Positions 27,344-37,062 of a DNA stretch of 64,000 bases are shown piece after piece (within the stretch, counting starts at the first letter, position 1; every line of letters begins with the position of its first letter). The DNA is taken from positions 2,852,001 to 2,916,000 of the forward strand of contig NZ_AUBJ02000001.1 in the NCBI RefSeq assembly GCF_000429185.2. Reading direction: 5' to 3'. The position numbers and the translations under genes are program-made. Under the pieces are notes generated by a model. It was not told the DNA's origin, ran no database searches, and saw only the letters and a program-made list of their open reading frames with translations. The stretch is from Actinoalloteichus caeruleus DSM 43889. GTDB lineage: Bacteria > Actinomycetota > Actinomycetes > Mycobacteriales > Pseudonocardiaceae.

Positions 27344-27520
27344 TGTGGCTTGCGCCTCCCTCAGCTACGAACCCGGAACCCCCTCGGCGACCGGGAACCG
27401 GCGGCCGGAGCAAGCACCAGCGTAGCCAGTCGGGCCGCGACGCACCCCCCGCCAGTGGCCCGTCCCGCGTGCGACGATGTGCCGGGTGCGCCCGTGACCG
27501 ATCTCCCGGAGGAGGCCGCA

Positions 27521-28291
27521 GTGCCCGTGCTGCCCGGCGCCGAACCGTTCGAACACGACGGCTCGGCCGACGTCGGTGTCCTGCTGTGCCACGGCCTGAC
27601 CGGTTCCCCGCACAGCCTCCGCCCCTGGGGCGAACGGTTGGCGGCCGAGGACTACTCGGTGCGCTGCCCCCGGTTGCCCGGTCACGGCACCCACTGGCGG
27701 GAGGTCGCCAGGACGCGCTGGCAGGACTGGTACGAGTGCGTCGAACGGTCCCTGGACGAGTTGCGGGATCGCTGCCGCACCGTGTTCGTGGCCGGCCTGT
27801 CGATGGGCGGCACGCTGGCCCTGCGGCTGGCGGAGCTCCGCCAGTCCGACATCGCGGGGCTCATGCTGGTCAACCCGTCGGTGATGACCCGGCGCCGGCT
27901 CGCGGCCCTCACCCCCTGGTTGGCGCACGTCATGCCCACGACCCGGGGTATCGCGGGCGGCATCGCCAAACCGGGGGTGCGCGAGGTGGGCTACGACCGC
28001 CTGCCGCTGCGGTCGGTGGCCACCCTCGCCGAGCTGTGGCGGCTCGTCCGCGCGGACCTCGGCAGAGTTCGGCAACCCGTCCTACTGTTCCACTCAGTGG
28101 TCGACGAGGTCGTCGAACCGGTCAACTCGCGAATCGTGCTTGACTCGGTGCGGAGCACCGACGTCACCGACGTCGTGCTGACCGACAGCGGCCACGTGGC
28201 CACCCTCGACTACGACGCGGACATCATCTTCAACCGGAGTGTCGACTTCGTGCGGCGGGTGCACGCAGCTCAGGCAGGAGACCGGCCATGA
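27521..28291 (+). CDS. Alpha/beta-hydrolase, carboxylesterase/monoacylglycerol-lipase type
   Basis: A 256-residue alpha/beta-hydrolase of the Est30 type. The oxyanion segment is LLCHGLTGSPHSLRPW, the nucleophile Ser94 lies in GLSMGG, the acid is in LLFHSVVDEVVEP and the His in TDSGHVATLD. Such enzymes hydrolyse short acyl esters or monoglycerides. GTG 27521 was chosen because GGAGGA lies just upstream and MPVLPGAEPF is the usual family N-terminus; GTG 27494 is also in frame. The stop overlaps the ATG of the next gene, so the two are coupled. Confidence 0.85.
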   Translation: MPVLPGAEPFEHDGSADVGVLLCHGLTGSPHSLRPWGERLAAEDYSVRCPRLPGHGTHWREVARTRWQDWYECVERSLDELRDRCRTVFVAGLSMGGTLALRLAELRQSDIAGLMLVNPSVMTRRRLAALTPWLAHVMPTTRGIAGGIAKPGVREVGYDRLPLRSVATLAELWRLVRADLGRVRQPVLLFHSVVDEVVEPVNSRIVLDSVRSTDVTDVVLTDSGHVATLDYDADIIFNRSVDFVRRVHAAQAGDRP

Positions 28292-28800
28292 CCCGAAGCC
28301 CGGGTGGGGCGGACAACCCGGAGGACATCGACGCGGCGTTCGCCGAGATCATCGAGGGGCTGCGCCGGGACACCGGTGGCAGCCCACCCTGGCCAGGGGA
28401 GGAGGACGGCCGCCAGCGCCGCCGGGACGCCACCTCGGACGAGGAGGAGCGGGAACGCGAACGCCGCGATCGGGAGGACCGGGAGGAGTCCGCCGCGGCA
28501 GCGCTCGCCGAGGAGGAACGGGAACGGGCCGCTCGCCAGGCGGCGGAGGAGGACGAGGGGCACTTCGAGCCCCCCGAACCGCCGCCGCTGCCCCGCCCGA
28601 AGCGGAGCACGGTGGGGGCGCTCGCCCTGATGGGCCTGGGCCTGTTGCTGCTGATCTTCCCCTCGCTGCTCGGCCTGAGCCGGGATGTGGCGCTGCCCCT
28701 CGGGCTGCTGGTGATCAGCGGAGCGGTCGGGCTGCTCCTGCTCAAACTGCGGCAGGGACCGCCCCCGGACTCGGGCTGGGACGACGGGGCCCGGCTCTGA
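28288..28800 (+). CDS. Hypothetical charged protein with two membrane helices
   Basis: A 170-residue protein whose first 100 residues are strongly charged (ERERERRDREDREESAAAALAEEERERAARQAAEE) and probably coiled or disordered. Two membrane helices follow (about 112-130, VGALALMGLGLLLLIFPSLLG; about 134-150, VALPLGLLVISGAVGLLLL). Proteins of this plan often follow the esterase gene in actinobacteria, but no function is known to me. The ATG overlaps the esterase stop by 4 bases (ATGA). Confidence 0.7.
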   Translation: MTRSPGGADNPEDIDAAFAEIIEGLRRDTGGSPPWPGEEDGRQRRRDATSDEEERERERRDREDREESAAAALAEEERERAARQAAEEDEGHFEPPEPPPLPRPKRSTVGALALMGLGLLLLIFPSLLGLSRDVALPLGLLVISGAVGLLLLKLRQGPPPDSGWDDGARL

Positions 28801-28815
28801 GGCTCCGGGCTCCAC

Positions 28816-28847
28816 GACCACGGAGCCGGTCGACCACGGAGCCGGTC
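28816..28847. repeat. Two-copy 16-bp tandem repeat in a convergent gap
   Basis: GACCACGGAGCCGGTC occurs twice head to tail. The CGGAGCC core can pair with GGCTCCG at 28801-28807, so the element may fold into alternative hairpins and act as a terminator between the hypothetical gene (plus) and the ROK gene (minus). Confidence 0.6.
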
Positions 28848-29045
28848 GTCGGTAGGCCGCATGCCGAGATCATCGGGCGCCCTCGGCCCACGCCTCCCGT
28901 GCCGCGCTGACCGACCTGCCGAACCGGGCCCTCCAGGGGCGCGCCTCCCGGCCGGGACGACGGTGGCACCCGGCACGTACCGGTCCGGCCGGGTGCGGCT
29001 GCCCGGCGGAGGTGCGCACGGGGACCACCCCCGGACCCGCCCGGC

Positions 29046-30023
29046 TCACCGGGTCGGAGCCGCCCTGAGGGTGCTCTCCCGCCCCACCAGGTCGTCGCGG
29101 GCCAGCTCGGCCGCTCCCACGATGCCTCCCCGACCACCCAGGGCGCTCACCCCGACGCTGGCCAGCGGGCGGTGCCCGGTCCCGGTCGCCGCGCGGGTGT
29201 AGTGGTCGACCGCCGAGGCCAGGTACAGCTCGGACGACGCGGCGACACCCCCGCCGAGGACGATCAGTTCCGGGTCGAGGACGTCCGACACCAGGGCGAG
29301 GCCTCGTCCGAGCCACCCGGCGAACTCGTCGAGCCCGGCCGCCCCCAACGGGTCACCGGCGACGGCGGCCTCGGCCACCCCCTCGCCGGTCAGTTCCCGC
29401 CCGGCCGCGAGTTCGGCCGCGAGACCGGAACCGGGCCACGACCGGTCGGTGGCCAGCTCGACGACGGTGTCCACGAGTGCGGTACCGCTGCAGTAGCGCT
29501 CCCAGCACCCGGTCTTGCCGCACGGGCAGGGGCGCCCACCCGGCACCAGGGAGAGGTGCCCGAGCTCGGGGGCGACGCCGTGCGCTCCCCGGTAGAGCCG
29601 CCCGTCGACCAGCAGCGCGGCCCCGATACCCGTGCCGACCGCGACCATCGCGACGACCCCTCGGTCCCGGGCCGAGCCGAAGCGGTACTCGGCCAGTGCC
29701 GCCGCGTTGACGTCGTGCTCCAACACGACGGGGGTCCCCAGGGCGACGGACAGCCGGTCCCCCACCGCCGCCCCCTGCCACGGGAGGTGCGGGGAGAAGC
29801 GCACGAGGCGGCGGTCCTCGCTGATGAACCCGGCCACGGCGAGTCCCACGGCGGAGACGGGGTGCCGTTCGCCCAGCTCGCGCACCACCCGGACCACCGC
29901 GGCGTCCAGCTCCGCCTCGGTCCGGGGAGTCGGGGTGGTCGCGAGGTCCACCACCCGGCCCGTCGGGTTGACCACGCCCGCGCGGATGCTGGTACCCCCG
30001 ATGTCGATACCGACGGTCAGCAC
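29046..30023 (-). CDS. ROK-family glucokinase
   Basis: A 325-residue ROK sugar kinase. The phosphate loop DIGGT is at 7-11, catalytic Asp104 is in EHDVNAAAL, and the zinc cluster CPCGKTGCWE is at 166-175 with a His at about 156 (PELGHL). This is the standard actinobacterial glucokinase pattern, so glucose phosphorylation with ATP (or polyphosphate) is likely. GTG 30023 has GGGAGG upstream and leaves a 7-base overlap with the preceding gene. The operon order ArsA-like, unknown, ROK suggests co-expression. Confidence 0.85.
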   Translation of the reverse strand: MLTVGIDIGGTSIRAGVVNPTGRVVDLATTPTPRTEAELDAAVVRVVRELGERHPVSAVGLAVAGFISEDRRLVRFSPHLPWQGAAVGDRLSVALGTPVVLEHDVNAAALAEYRFGSARDRGVVAMVAVGTGIGAALLVDGRLYRGAHGVAPELGHLSLVPGGRPCPCGKTGCWERYCSGTALVDTVVELATDRSWPGSGLAAELAAGRELTGEGVAEAAVAGDPLGAAGLDEFAGWLGRGLALVSDVLDPELIVLGGGVAASSELYLASAVDHYTRAATGTGHRPLASVGVSALGGRGGIVGAAELARDDLVGRESTLRAAPTR

Positions 30024-30595
30024 CCGTCCTCCCAGCGGACGGCGATGGGGCGCACGCGTGGCGCGTCCGCCGGCGGGGAGGGGCTGGGAGCGACCGGGTC
30101 GCCCGCCGTCGCCTCGTCGGGACGCGGAACGGCGCCACTGGTCCACGCCGACTCGGGCACCGGGTCGGCGTGGTCGACGTCCAGGACGTCCTCGTGCCCG
30201 TCCGGTGCCGCTGGCGGGTCCTCGCGGTCCCGCCCGCCCGTCGACGGTTCCTGGGCGGTTCGGTCCCCGGTCCGGTTCTCCCGGGCACCGGCCGTCGCGC
30301 CCGGGGCCGGGCTGGTCTCGTCCAGCGCGCTCCGCACCACCGCGAGCAGACCGAGCAGCTGGTCGGCCACCTTCACCCCGAGATCGGGGCGGTCCCCGCG
30401 CACCAGCCCGGAAACGGCGCAGACCGGGCACCCCACGCAGGAGGGGCCGTGCCGCTCCCCCTCCTCCGCGCGCCCGCGCAGCTGAGCGGCCCAGGGTTCC
30501 GCCCGCCGGTGGACGGTGTCGAGGAGCTGCCCGAGCTCGTCGAGGAGCCGCCTGCCAGCCTCCGGAAGACCGTCGTCCGGCCGTGGGTCACTCAT
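30017..30595 (-). CDS. Conserved hypothetical protein (DUF5304-like, Rv2183c position)
   Basis: A 192-residue acidic protein. The N-terminal 85 residues look folded and helical (AGRRLLDELGQLLDTVHRRAEPWAAQL), with a CVGCPVCAV pair of cysteines near 53-59 that could bind metal. The middle is disordered, and the protein ends with PIAVRWEDGC. I cannot assign a function. It sits between the ArsA-like ATPase (3-base gap) and ROK kinase (7-base overlap), and occupies the place of Rv2183c in mycobacteria. Confidence 0.7.
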   Translation of the reverse strand: MSDPRPDDGLPEAGRRLLDELGQLLDTVHRRAEPWAAQLRGRAEEGERHGPSCVGCPVCAVSGLVRGDRPDLGVKVADQLLGLLAVVRSALDETSPAPGATAGARENRTGDRTAQEPSTGGRDREDPPAAPDGHEDVLDVDHADPVPESAWTSGAVPRPDEATAGDPVAPSPSPPADAPRVRPIAVRWEDGC

Positions 30596-30598
30596 CTC

Positions 30599-31794
30599 TC
30601 ACCGCATCCACAGTCGGGGGTCGGGGCGGAAACGCACGGTCAGCCCACCGGGCCCCGCCGAGGCCGACACCACCTGGCAGCGCCGCAGCACCGATGGCAG
30701 GTCGACGAGCCGACGACGACCATCGACGGTGACCACCAGCTCGTCTCCGACCCTCGCGAGGTCCAGCGCCGCCTCGGCGGCGAGGGGAACGGCGAGGCGG
30801 AGCAGGTAGTCCCCCTCGTCATCCTCACGCCACACCGAGATCAGCCTGGTCGGTGGAGCGCCGGCCAGCGGGTCGTCCGCCCCGTACAGGGCGAGCGCCA
30901 GCTCACCCAGTCTGGGCAGGCCGACCGGCTCGTCGGCGACGTGCGGCACCACCCGCACCGGTACGTCCGTCGACTCGCGCACCTCGGTCAGGACCGCCTC
31001 CTGCTCGGCACGCCGCCGCCGCAACCAGTCGGCGGCCGTTCCGGTCTCGTCGCCGACGTCGGGCACGAGCCGGTTCACGACGACACCGTCGACGCGCACC
31101 CCCTGGAGGGCCAGTGCCGTCAGTGTCCGACGGGTCTCGGCCGCGACCACCCGCTCCGGGGTGAGCACGAGCCGCACGCTCGTCCGTTCCTGGTCGAGCA
31201 GCAACTCCCGCAGTTCGGCGAGCCGGTCGGCCAGCGCCCCCAGCTCGCGCCCGAGGCTGTCCCAGCGCTCCAGGCCGCCACCCGCGAGTCCGCCGAGCAG
31301 CCCCGGACGGCTCGGCGGTGCGCCGGGAACAGCCGCTCGAGGTACCCGGCCAGCGCCTCCGGCAGGGCGACCAGCCGGAGGGTCTCCGCCGTCGGCGCGC
31401 AGTCCACCACGACGGTGTCCCACGGACCGGAGGCGGCCAGCCTCGCGACCTCGGTCAACGCCAGGATCTCCTCCACCCCGGGCAGGACGGTCAGCTCCTC
31501 GGCGTCGAACTCGTCGAGGCCGGCACCGGAGAGCAGGGTCCGCAGGTGCTCGCGCAGTCCGGCCCACGCACCGTCGACCAGCGAGCGGGTCTCGATGTGG
31601 GCGGCGGAGAGGCCGTCGTCGAGTTCGGCCACCCCGTCCCCGACCGGGACGCCCAGCGCGTCACCGAGCGAGTGGGCCGGGTCGGTCGACACCACCAGCA
31701 CCTTGCCGCCGAGCGCGGCGAGGCGGGCGGCGCTGGCCGCGGCGAGGGTGGTCTTGCCCACCCCGCCCTTGCCGGTGAACAGCAGGAGTCGCAC
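30599..31794 (-). pseudogene. ArsA-like ATPase (Rv2184c-like), frameshifted
   Basis: Joined, the two frames give a 398-residue ArsA/GET3-type ATPase. The N-terminal part has the deviant Walker A GKGGVGKTT at 8-16, STDPAHSLGDAL and VVVDCAPTAETLRL. The C-terminal part has ALQGVRVDGVVVNRLVPD and the RLPVPLA-like tail (LLRLAVPLAAEAALDLARVGDELVVTVDG). The break falls after ERLFPAHRRAV; inserting one G in the G4 run (CCCC at 31301-31304 on the plus strand) reconnects it to LLGGLAGGGLERWDSL. A true mutation cannot be excluded, but both halves look conserved. Family members sort membrane or tail-anchored cargo; no arsenic genes are nearby. Confidence 0.8.
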
Positions 31795-31848
31795 GGGGAC
31801 CTCGTCAGGGAAGAAGGAGCGGGTGGGTGCCGGGGGGCCGGGCCGCGG

Positions 31849-32289
31849 TCAGTCCCGGCCCTCCACGCGGCGCCTGAGCCCCTTGAGGGCGGTGTCCATC
31901 ACGACACGTTCGGCCTTCCGCTTGAACAGCCCGATCATGGGGATGGTCAGGTCGACGGCGAGCGTGTAGACGACCTCCGTCCCACCGGGCACCGCCCGCA
32001 GCTGGTAGCTCCCGCGCTGCGACTTCTGGGTCTGCCCCTCCACCAGCTCCCAGCTGACGGACAGGCCGTCGGCCGCCCAGTCGTACTGGAGGACGTAGGT
32101 GTCCTTCACGATCCCGGCGTCCAGGGTGAACCGGACCCGCTCGGCTCGCCCGTCGTCCCGGGCGGCCAGGACACTGGTCTCCTTCAGCCCACCGGCCCAC
32201 TCCGGGTACGCCGCGAAGTCGGCGATCACCGCCATGACCTCGGCTGGCGCCGCCTCGATGTGGATGGACTGGGTGGACTGGTCGGCCAT
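31849..32289 (-). CDS. SRPBCC (polyketide cyclase/START-like) protein, TB16.3-like
   Basis: A 146-residue START-like beta-grip protein (MADQSTQSIHIEAAPAEVMAVIADFAAYPEWAGGLKETSVL at the start, then alternating strands and a closing helix MDTALKGLRRRVEG). Such domains bind hydrophobic ligands or lipids. Position and length correspond to Rv2185c/TB16.3. The ATG at 32289 is preceded by TAACCT at 7 bases, which favours leaderless transcription. A ligand cannot be named. Confidence 0.85.
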   Translation of the reverse strand: MADQSTQSIHIEAAPAEVMAVIADFAAYPEWAGGLKETSVLAARDDGRAERVRFTLDAGIVKDTYVLQYDWAADGLSVSWELVEGQTQKSQRGSYQLRAVPGGTEVVYTLAVDLTIPMIGLFKRKAERVVMDTALKGLRRRVEGRD

Positions 32290-32317
32290 GCTCGGCAGGT
32301 TACCGTGCCAGCCGAGG

Positions 32318-33106
32318 TCACCAGTGCAAGACGTAGGGGCTGGCCGTGCGCTGGAAGTGCCCCACGTTGACGCAGTCGGTGACGCCGATGCGCGCCCTGG
32401 CGGACCACGGTTGGTGCACGTGGCCGAACAGCGCCCACCGGGCCCGCTGGGCGCGGATCCGGTCCAGCAGCCCCTCCGAACCGATCTCGACGCGGCGCGC
32501 CACGACGTCGTAGCAGAGTTCGTCGAGCGCGGGGGGCACGTGGGTGCACCAGACGTCCACCTCGCCCAGGGCGTCGAGGGCGAGGGCGAAGTCCTCGGGG
32601 GTGCGCAGGTAGGCACGCCAGGGGGCCGGCCCCGTCAGTGGCGGGACCCCGGGGGGCAGCACCGCGCCGCCGGCGAACCCGAACCGCAGTCCGCCGAGGT
32701 CCACGCTCTGCCCGTCGAGCATCACCAGGCCCTCCCTGGCGTACTCGGGCCAGAGACGGGGGGAGTCGACGTTGCCCGGGGTCGCGTAGGTGGGCGCGTC
32801 CAGCGCGCCGAAGAGCACGTCGTACTGCTCCCGGACCAGCTCGTCGACCGACCCCGCCGGGTCGGCCAGCTCCCCCCACAGCGAACGGACGTAGGCGGCG
32901 GCCCGGCGCCCGTCCTCACGCCGCAGGCGCGCGAACGTCCGGACCCGGTCCGGTCCGAAGAGGCGGCCCAGCACGCCACGCTCGTGGTCGTGGTAGTCGA
33001 CGATGTCGAGCAGATCACCGAGCACGACCACCGCGTCGGCCCCCGCACTCGCCCTGGCGAGTGCCTCGGCGTTGCCGTGTACGTCCGAAACCACGTGAAC
33101 CCGCAC
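32318..33106 (-). CDS. Calcineurin-like metallophosphoesterase
   Basis: A 262-residue metallophosphoesterase with all five metal/phosphate motifs: DVHGN (8-12), GDLLD (30-34), GNVD near 119, THVPP near 188 and GHVHQPW near 224. It should hydrolyse phosphoesters with two metal ions; the substrate is unknown. GTG at 33106 has TACCTT six bases upstream. It lies between the two SRPBCC genes. Confidence 0.87.
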   Translation of the reverse strand: MRVHVVSDVHGNAEALARASAGADAVVVLGDLLDIVDYHDHERGVLGRLFGPDRVRTFARLRREDGRRAAAYVRSLWGELADPAGSVDELVREQYDVLFGALDAPTYATPGNVDSPRLWPEYAREGLVMLDGQSVDLGGLRFGFAGGAVLPPGVPPLTGPAPWRAYLRTPEDFALALDALGEVDVWCTHVPPALDELCYDVVARRVEIGSEGLLDRIRAQRARWALFGHVHQPWSARARIGVTDCVNVGHFQRTASPYVLHW

Positions 33107-33190
33107 GCCCCGAAGGTACCCACTGGCTGGTCGGGTGACCCCGGGATGTCGTCGACCCTCGGTGTCCCGGCGGTGGGAACGCCCCCGCGT

Positions 33191-33619
33191 TCAGCCCCGC
33201 TCCCGCTGGGCGCCGCCCCCGGTCCGGCGGGCCGGGTCGACCCCGGGCGGCCGGGTGCCGTCGAGCTCACCGCGTACGGCGAGGGCCACCGCGCGCCCCC
33301 GGGTCCGCCACCGGTTCCGGGCGACGGCGTGCGCCAGTGGGAGCAGTGCGGTGGGCCACCAGGACGGCACCACCGGGTCGGCCCGCAGGAAGTAGTGCAG
33401 CACGGTGCCGTCGAGCACGGGTTCCAGCCACACCTCCATCGTGCCGACCAACGGCCCGTCGACCCGCCACCGCACCCCCTCCGCCCCCCTGTCCTCCTCC
33501 ACCCGCAGCAGGAGACCGGGCCACCAACCGGCCCAGCGCCGCTCGTCACCGAGCGTCGAGGCGGCCACCTCGGGCGGCACGGCGAGGAAGGTGTCGTCGG
33601 CGATATCGACCACGGGCAT
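33191..33619 (-). CDS. SRPBCC family protein (Rv2186c-like)
   Basis: A 142-residue START-like protein starting MPVVDIADDTFLAVPPEVAASTLGDERRWAGWWPGL and continuing with strands MEVWLEPVLDGTVLHYFLRADP and a C-terminal helix with basic end (LAHAVARNRWRTRGRAVALAVRGEL). It is likely a ligand-binding module, matching Rv2186c beside fadD15. The ATG 33619 is internal to a longer frame, but the upstream part is arginine/proline-rich and not protein-like. Confidence 0.75.
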   Translation of the reverse strand: MPVVDIADDTFLAVPPEVAASTLGDERRWAGWWPGLLLRVEEDRGAEGVRWRVDGPLVGTMEVWLEPVLDGTVLHYFLRADPVVPSWWPTALLPLAHAVARNRWRTRGRAVALAVRGELDGTRPPGVDPARRTGGGAQRERG

Positions 33620-33813
33620 AGTCGGACAGCGTGGCAGAAGCGGGCCCGGTGCGGGGTTCGCCCCGGCATCGGCCCTCCTCGGCGGAACGGCAGAATGGCC
33701 GTGCGGCCCACCCGCCGGACGAGGTGACCTCGGTCGGAGCGGGGAACCGGGCGAGCCGACTCCCGTCGGGTCGCGGTTGACGGGCGAGAGCACGAGCCCG
33801 CGAGGAGGCACCT

Positions 33814-35660
33814 GTGCGTGAGTTCACCGTCCCCGCCAGCTCCACCGTGCAGGAGGAGGAGAACCTCACCGACGTGGTGTGGGCCAACGCGGACCGGTTC
33901 GCCGGCGCGGTCAGCCTGCGCCGCAGGGTGCGGGGGGCGTGGGTGGACGTGACCGCCGCCGAGTTCGCGGCCGAGGTGCTCGCCGCCGCGAGGGGGCTGG
34001 TCGCCACCGGCATCCAGCCCGGTGACCGGGTCGCGCTGATGTCCCGCACCCGGTACGAGTGGACCCTCTTCGACTTCGCGGTGTGGGCTGCCGGGGCGTG
34101 GTGGTCCCCGTGTACGAGACCTCGTCCCCCGAGCAGATCCGGTGGATCCTCTCCGACTCGGGGGCTCGACTGGTGGTGGTCGAGTCCGACGACCACCTGG
34201 ACCGGTTGGAGGAGGTACGGGCCGACCTGCCCCAGCTGGTGTCCGTGTGGCGGTTCGATGACCCGGCGGCGGCCGGCGACGCCCCCGCCCCGCCATCTCC
34301 GACGGCCGCGGTCGGCGTGGACGGCCTCGTCACCGCCCTCGTCGACGGCGGCGGGGCGGTCCCCGAGGCGGAGGTCCACGCCCGCGCTCGGGCGGTGCGG
34401 GCCGACGACCCGGCCACCGTGATCTACACCTCGGGCACGACCGGGCGGCCGAAGGGGGCCGTGCTCTCGCACCGCAACCTGTTGGCCCAGGCCAGGGCCG
34501 AGATGGCCTGCGCTCCCGAACTGCTGCGACCGGGCAACTCGCTGCTGATGTTCCTCCCCCTCGCCCATGTCCTGGCCCGAGCGACCTCGATCGCCGCCAT
34601 CCACTCCAGGACCACGCTCGGGCACAGCCCGGACACCAGGGACCTCATGAGCGACCTGCGCACCTTCCGCCCGACGGTGATGGTCGGGGTCCCCCGTGTC
34701 TTCGAGAAGATCTACCAGGGCGCCCGCGAGCGGGCCAGGGCGGCGGGCCGCACCAGGATCTTCGACCTGGCCGCGGAGACGGCCGTCGCCCACAGTCGGG
34801 CCCGGGACCGCGCGGGGGTCCCGCTGGGGCTCCGGCTGCGGCACGCGGTGTTCGACCGGCTGGTGTACCGGAGGCTGCGCGCCGCCCCCGGGGGGCGGTG
34901 CCTGGCCGCGATCTCGGGAGGAGCCCCCCTCAACGAGCGGCTGGTCCACTTCTTCCGGGGTGTCGGCCTTCCCGTGTTGGAGGGTTACGGGCTGACGGAG
35001 ACCTCGGCCGCGGCCAGCGTCAACACCTTCGGGGCGACCCGGGTCGGCTCGGTGGGCCGCCCGCTTCCTGGCACGACCATCCGGGTGGACGACTCCGGCG
35101 AGATCCTGGTGCGCGGCGAGATCGTCGCCGAGCGCTACTGGAACGACCCCGAGGCGACGCGGACGGCGTTCGGCGACGGCTGGTTCCACACCGGGGATCT
35201 CGGCGAACTGGACCAGGACGGGTTCCTGCGGATCACCGACCGCAAGAAGGACATCATCGTCACCGCCGCGGGCAAGAACGTGGCCCCCGCCGTCCTGGAG
35301 GACCGGTTGCGCGCCCACCCGCTCATCGCGGAGGCGCTGGTGGTCGGGGAGGGACGCCCGTTCGTCGGAGCGCTGCTCACCCTGGACGTCGAGGCGCTCC
35401 GCGCCTGGTGCGAGGAGCACGGCGTGGCCGGGGAGGACCGGGCCGGGCTCATCACCGACCCGAAGGTGCGGGCGGAGGTGGGACGCGCGGTGGACGAGGC
35501 GAACCGCGCGGTCTCGGCCGCGGAGTCCGTCAAGAAGTTCACGCTGCTCGACGTCGACTTCTCCGAGGAGGGCGGTGAGCTCACCCCGAGCCTCAAGGTC
35601 CGGCGGGCCGTGGTGGCGGAACGCTACGCGGCCGAGATCGAGGAGCTGTACCGGCGCTGA
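33814..35660 (+). pseudogene. fadD15: Long-chain fatty-acid-CoA ligase (FadD15-like), frameshifted
   Basis: Joined, the gene encodes about 615 residues of an AMP-forming acyl-CoA synthetase, normal for FadD15. Visible motifs are the P-loop YTSGTTGRPKGAVLSHRNL, the VPRVFEKIY block, GYGLTETSAAASVN, and the C-terminal FHTGDLGELDQDGFLRITDRKKDIIVTAAGKNVAP. The frame breaks after LFDFAVWAAG; adding one G to the G4 run at 34093-34096 gives the expected VVVPVYETSSPEQIRW. Everything else is intact, so a base-calling error is likely. The enzyme activates fatty acids for lipid synthesis or oxidation. Confidence 0.85.
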
Positions 35661-35766
35661 CACCCACCGCGGGTCGACGCCCGGCGCTCCCCCGGCCGGC
35701 GGTGCCCGTCCGCGCACCGCGCCCGCCGCGCCACGACAGCTCGGCGACCGCCTCGGTCACGGTCGA

Positions 35767-36903
35767 TCACCCCCGGATGAGCGAGGTCAGCCGTCCCGCC
35801 AGGGCCTCCCACCGCCAGTGGGTGACCGTCCACCGCCTACCGGCCTCCCCCATCGCCCTGGCCCGCTCCGGGTCGGCGAGCAGGTCCCCGACCCTGCCCT
35901 CGACGGCCGCCAGGTCGCGCCCGTCGACGACGTGCCCGGTGACTCCGTCCCGCACGGTCTCGGGCGCGCCGCCGGAGTCGCCGGCCACCACGGGCAGCCC
36001 GGTCGCCGACGCCTCCAGGTACACGATGCCCAGCCCCTCGACGTCCAGGCCGCGACCTCGGGTGCGGCAGGGCATGGCGAAGACGTCGCCGGCCGCGTAG
36101 TGCGCGGGCAGTTCCGCCCAGGGCACCGAACCGGTCAGCACCACGTGCTCGTCCACCCCGTGCCGCGCGGCGAGCCCGCGCAGCCGGGCCTCGTCGGGGC
36201 CACCCCCGACGATCAGCAACGCCGCACCGGGAACGCGCCGCCGGATTCCGCGCAGCGCGCCGACGAGCACGTCCTGCCCCTTGCGCCGCACCAGGCGGGA
36301 GACGCAGACGACGACCGGGCGGTCCCCCAGGCCGTAACGGGAGCGGATCTCGGCCCGGGCCGCCGGGTCGGGGCGGAACACCGTCGAGTCCACACCGGAC
36401 GGGAGGTGTTCGAGCGCGGCCCACCTCCCGAACGCGGCGGCGAACCGGGACCTGGTGTACCGGCTGACATAGGTGATCACGTCCGCGCCGTCGCCGATGC
36501 GGCGGAGCGCCTGCCGGCTCCCCGGGAGCATGGACCAGCCGACCTCGTGCCCGTGCGTGCTGGCCAGGACACGGTGCACCCCGGCCTCCCGCAACGACGG
36601 CCCCAACAGGGCGAGCGGGGCCGCCGCTCCGAACCAGGCCACCTCGCAGCCCCGCGCACGAGCGATGTCCCTGGCCCGACGCGACACGTCCGGCGTGGGC
36701 AACATCAGCCCGCCGGGGTGGCGCACCACCTCGAAGGGCTGGCGGGCGTCGAACTCGGTGGCGGACTCCCCCGGGCCGCGCCACGCCGGTGCGTAGACGA
36801 CGAGGTCGTCCGGGGGGAGCGCGCTGGCGAGGGCGTGCAGGTAGGCCTGGATGCCACCGGGGCGGGGCGGGAAGTCGTTGGTGACCAGCAACGTGCGGCG
36901 CAC
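35767..36903 (-). CDS. pimB: GDP-mannose-dependent alpha-(1->6)-phosphatidylinositol monomannoside mannosyltransferase
   Basis: A 378-residue GT-B family 4 transferase of PimB' (Rv2188c) length. The acceptor-side N-terminus is RRTLLVTNDFPPRPGGIQAYLHAL, the donor-side C-terminal half carries VVCVSRLVRRKGQDVLVGAL and the E-x7-E-type motif EGLGIVYLEASATGLPVVAGDSGG. It should add the second mannose to phosphatidylinositol monomannoside at the cytoplasmic face. Gene order after fadD15 matches mycobacteria. TACCCT six bases before GTG 36903 supports that start. With mptA it marks PIM/lipomannan synthesis. Confidence 0.88.
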   Translation of the reverse strand: MRRTLLVTNDFPPRPGGIQAYLHALASALPPDDLVVYAPAWRGPGESATEFDARQPFEVVRHPGGLMLPTPDVSRRARDIARARGCEVAWFGAAAPLALLGPSLREAGVHRVLASTHGHEVGWSMLPGSRQALRRIGDGADVITYVSRYTRSRFAAAFGRWAALEHLPSGVDSTVFRPDPAARAEIRSRYGLGDRPVVVCVSRLVRRKGQDVLVGALRGIRRRVPGAALLIVGGGPDEARLRGLAARHGVDEHVVLTGSVPWAELPAHYAAGDVFAMPCRTRGRGLDVEGLGIVYLEASATGLPVVAGDSGGAPETVRDGVTGHVVDGRDLAAVEGRVGDLLADPERARAMGEAGRRWTVTHWRWEALAGRLTSLIRG

Positions 36904-37062
36904 CGGGCGAGGGTACACGGCGGGCCGGGCGGCCAGGGCCGGCGCGCGGAAGGCGGGCGGGACGTCCGGGAGCGGCCCGGGCCACGCCACGTTCGCGCGC
37001 TCCCACCCCTCACCCGCGTGACAACGCCAGGCCACGCCGCGAAGATCGGCTACCGTTGGTGC

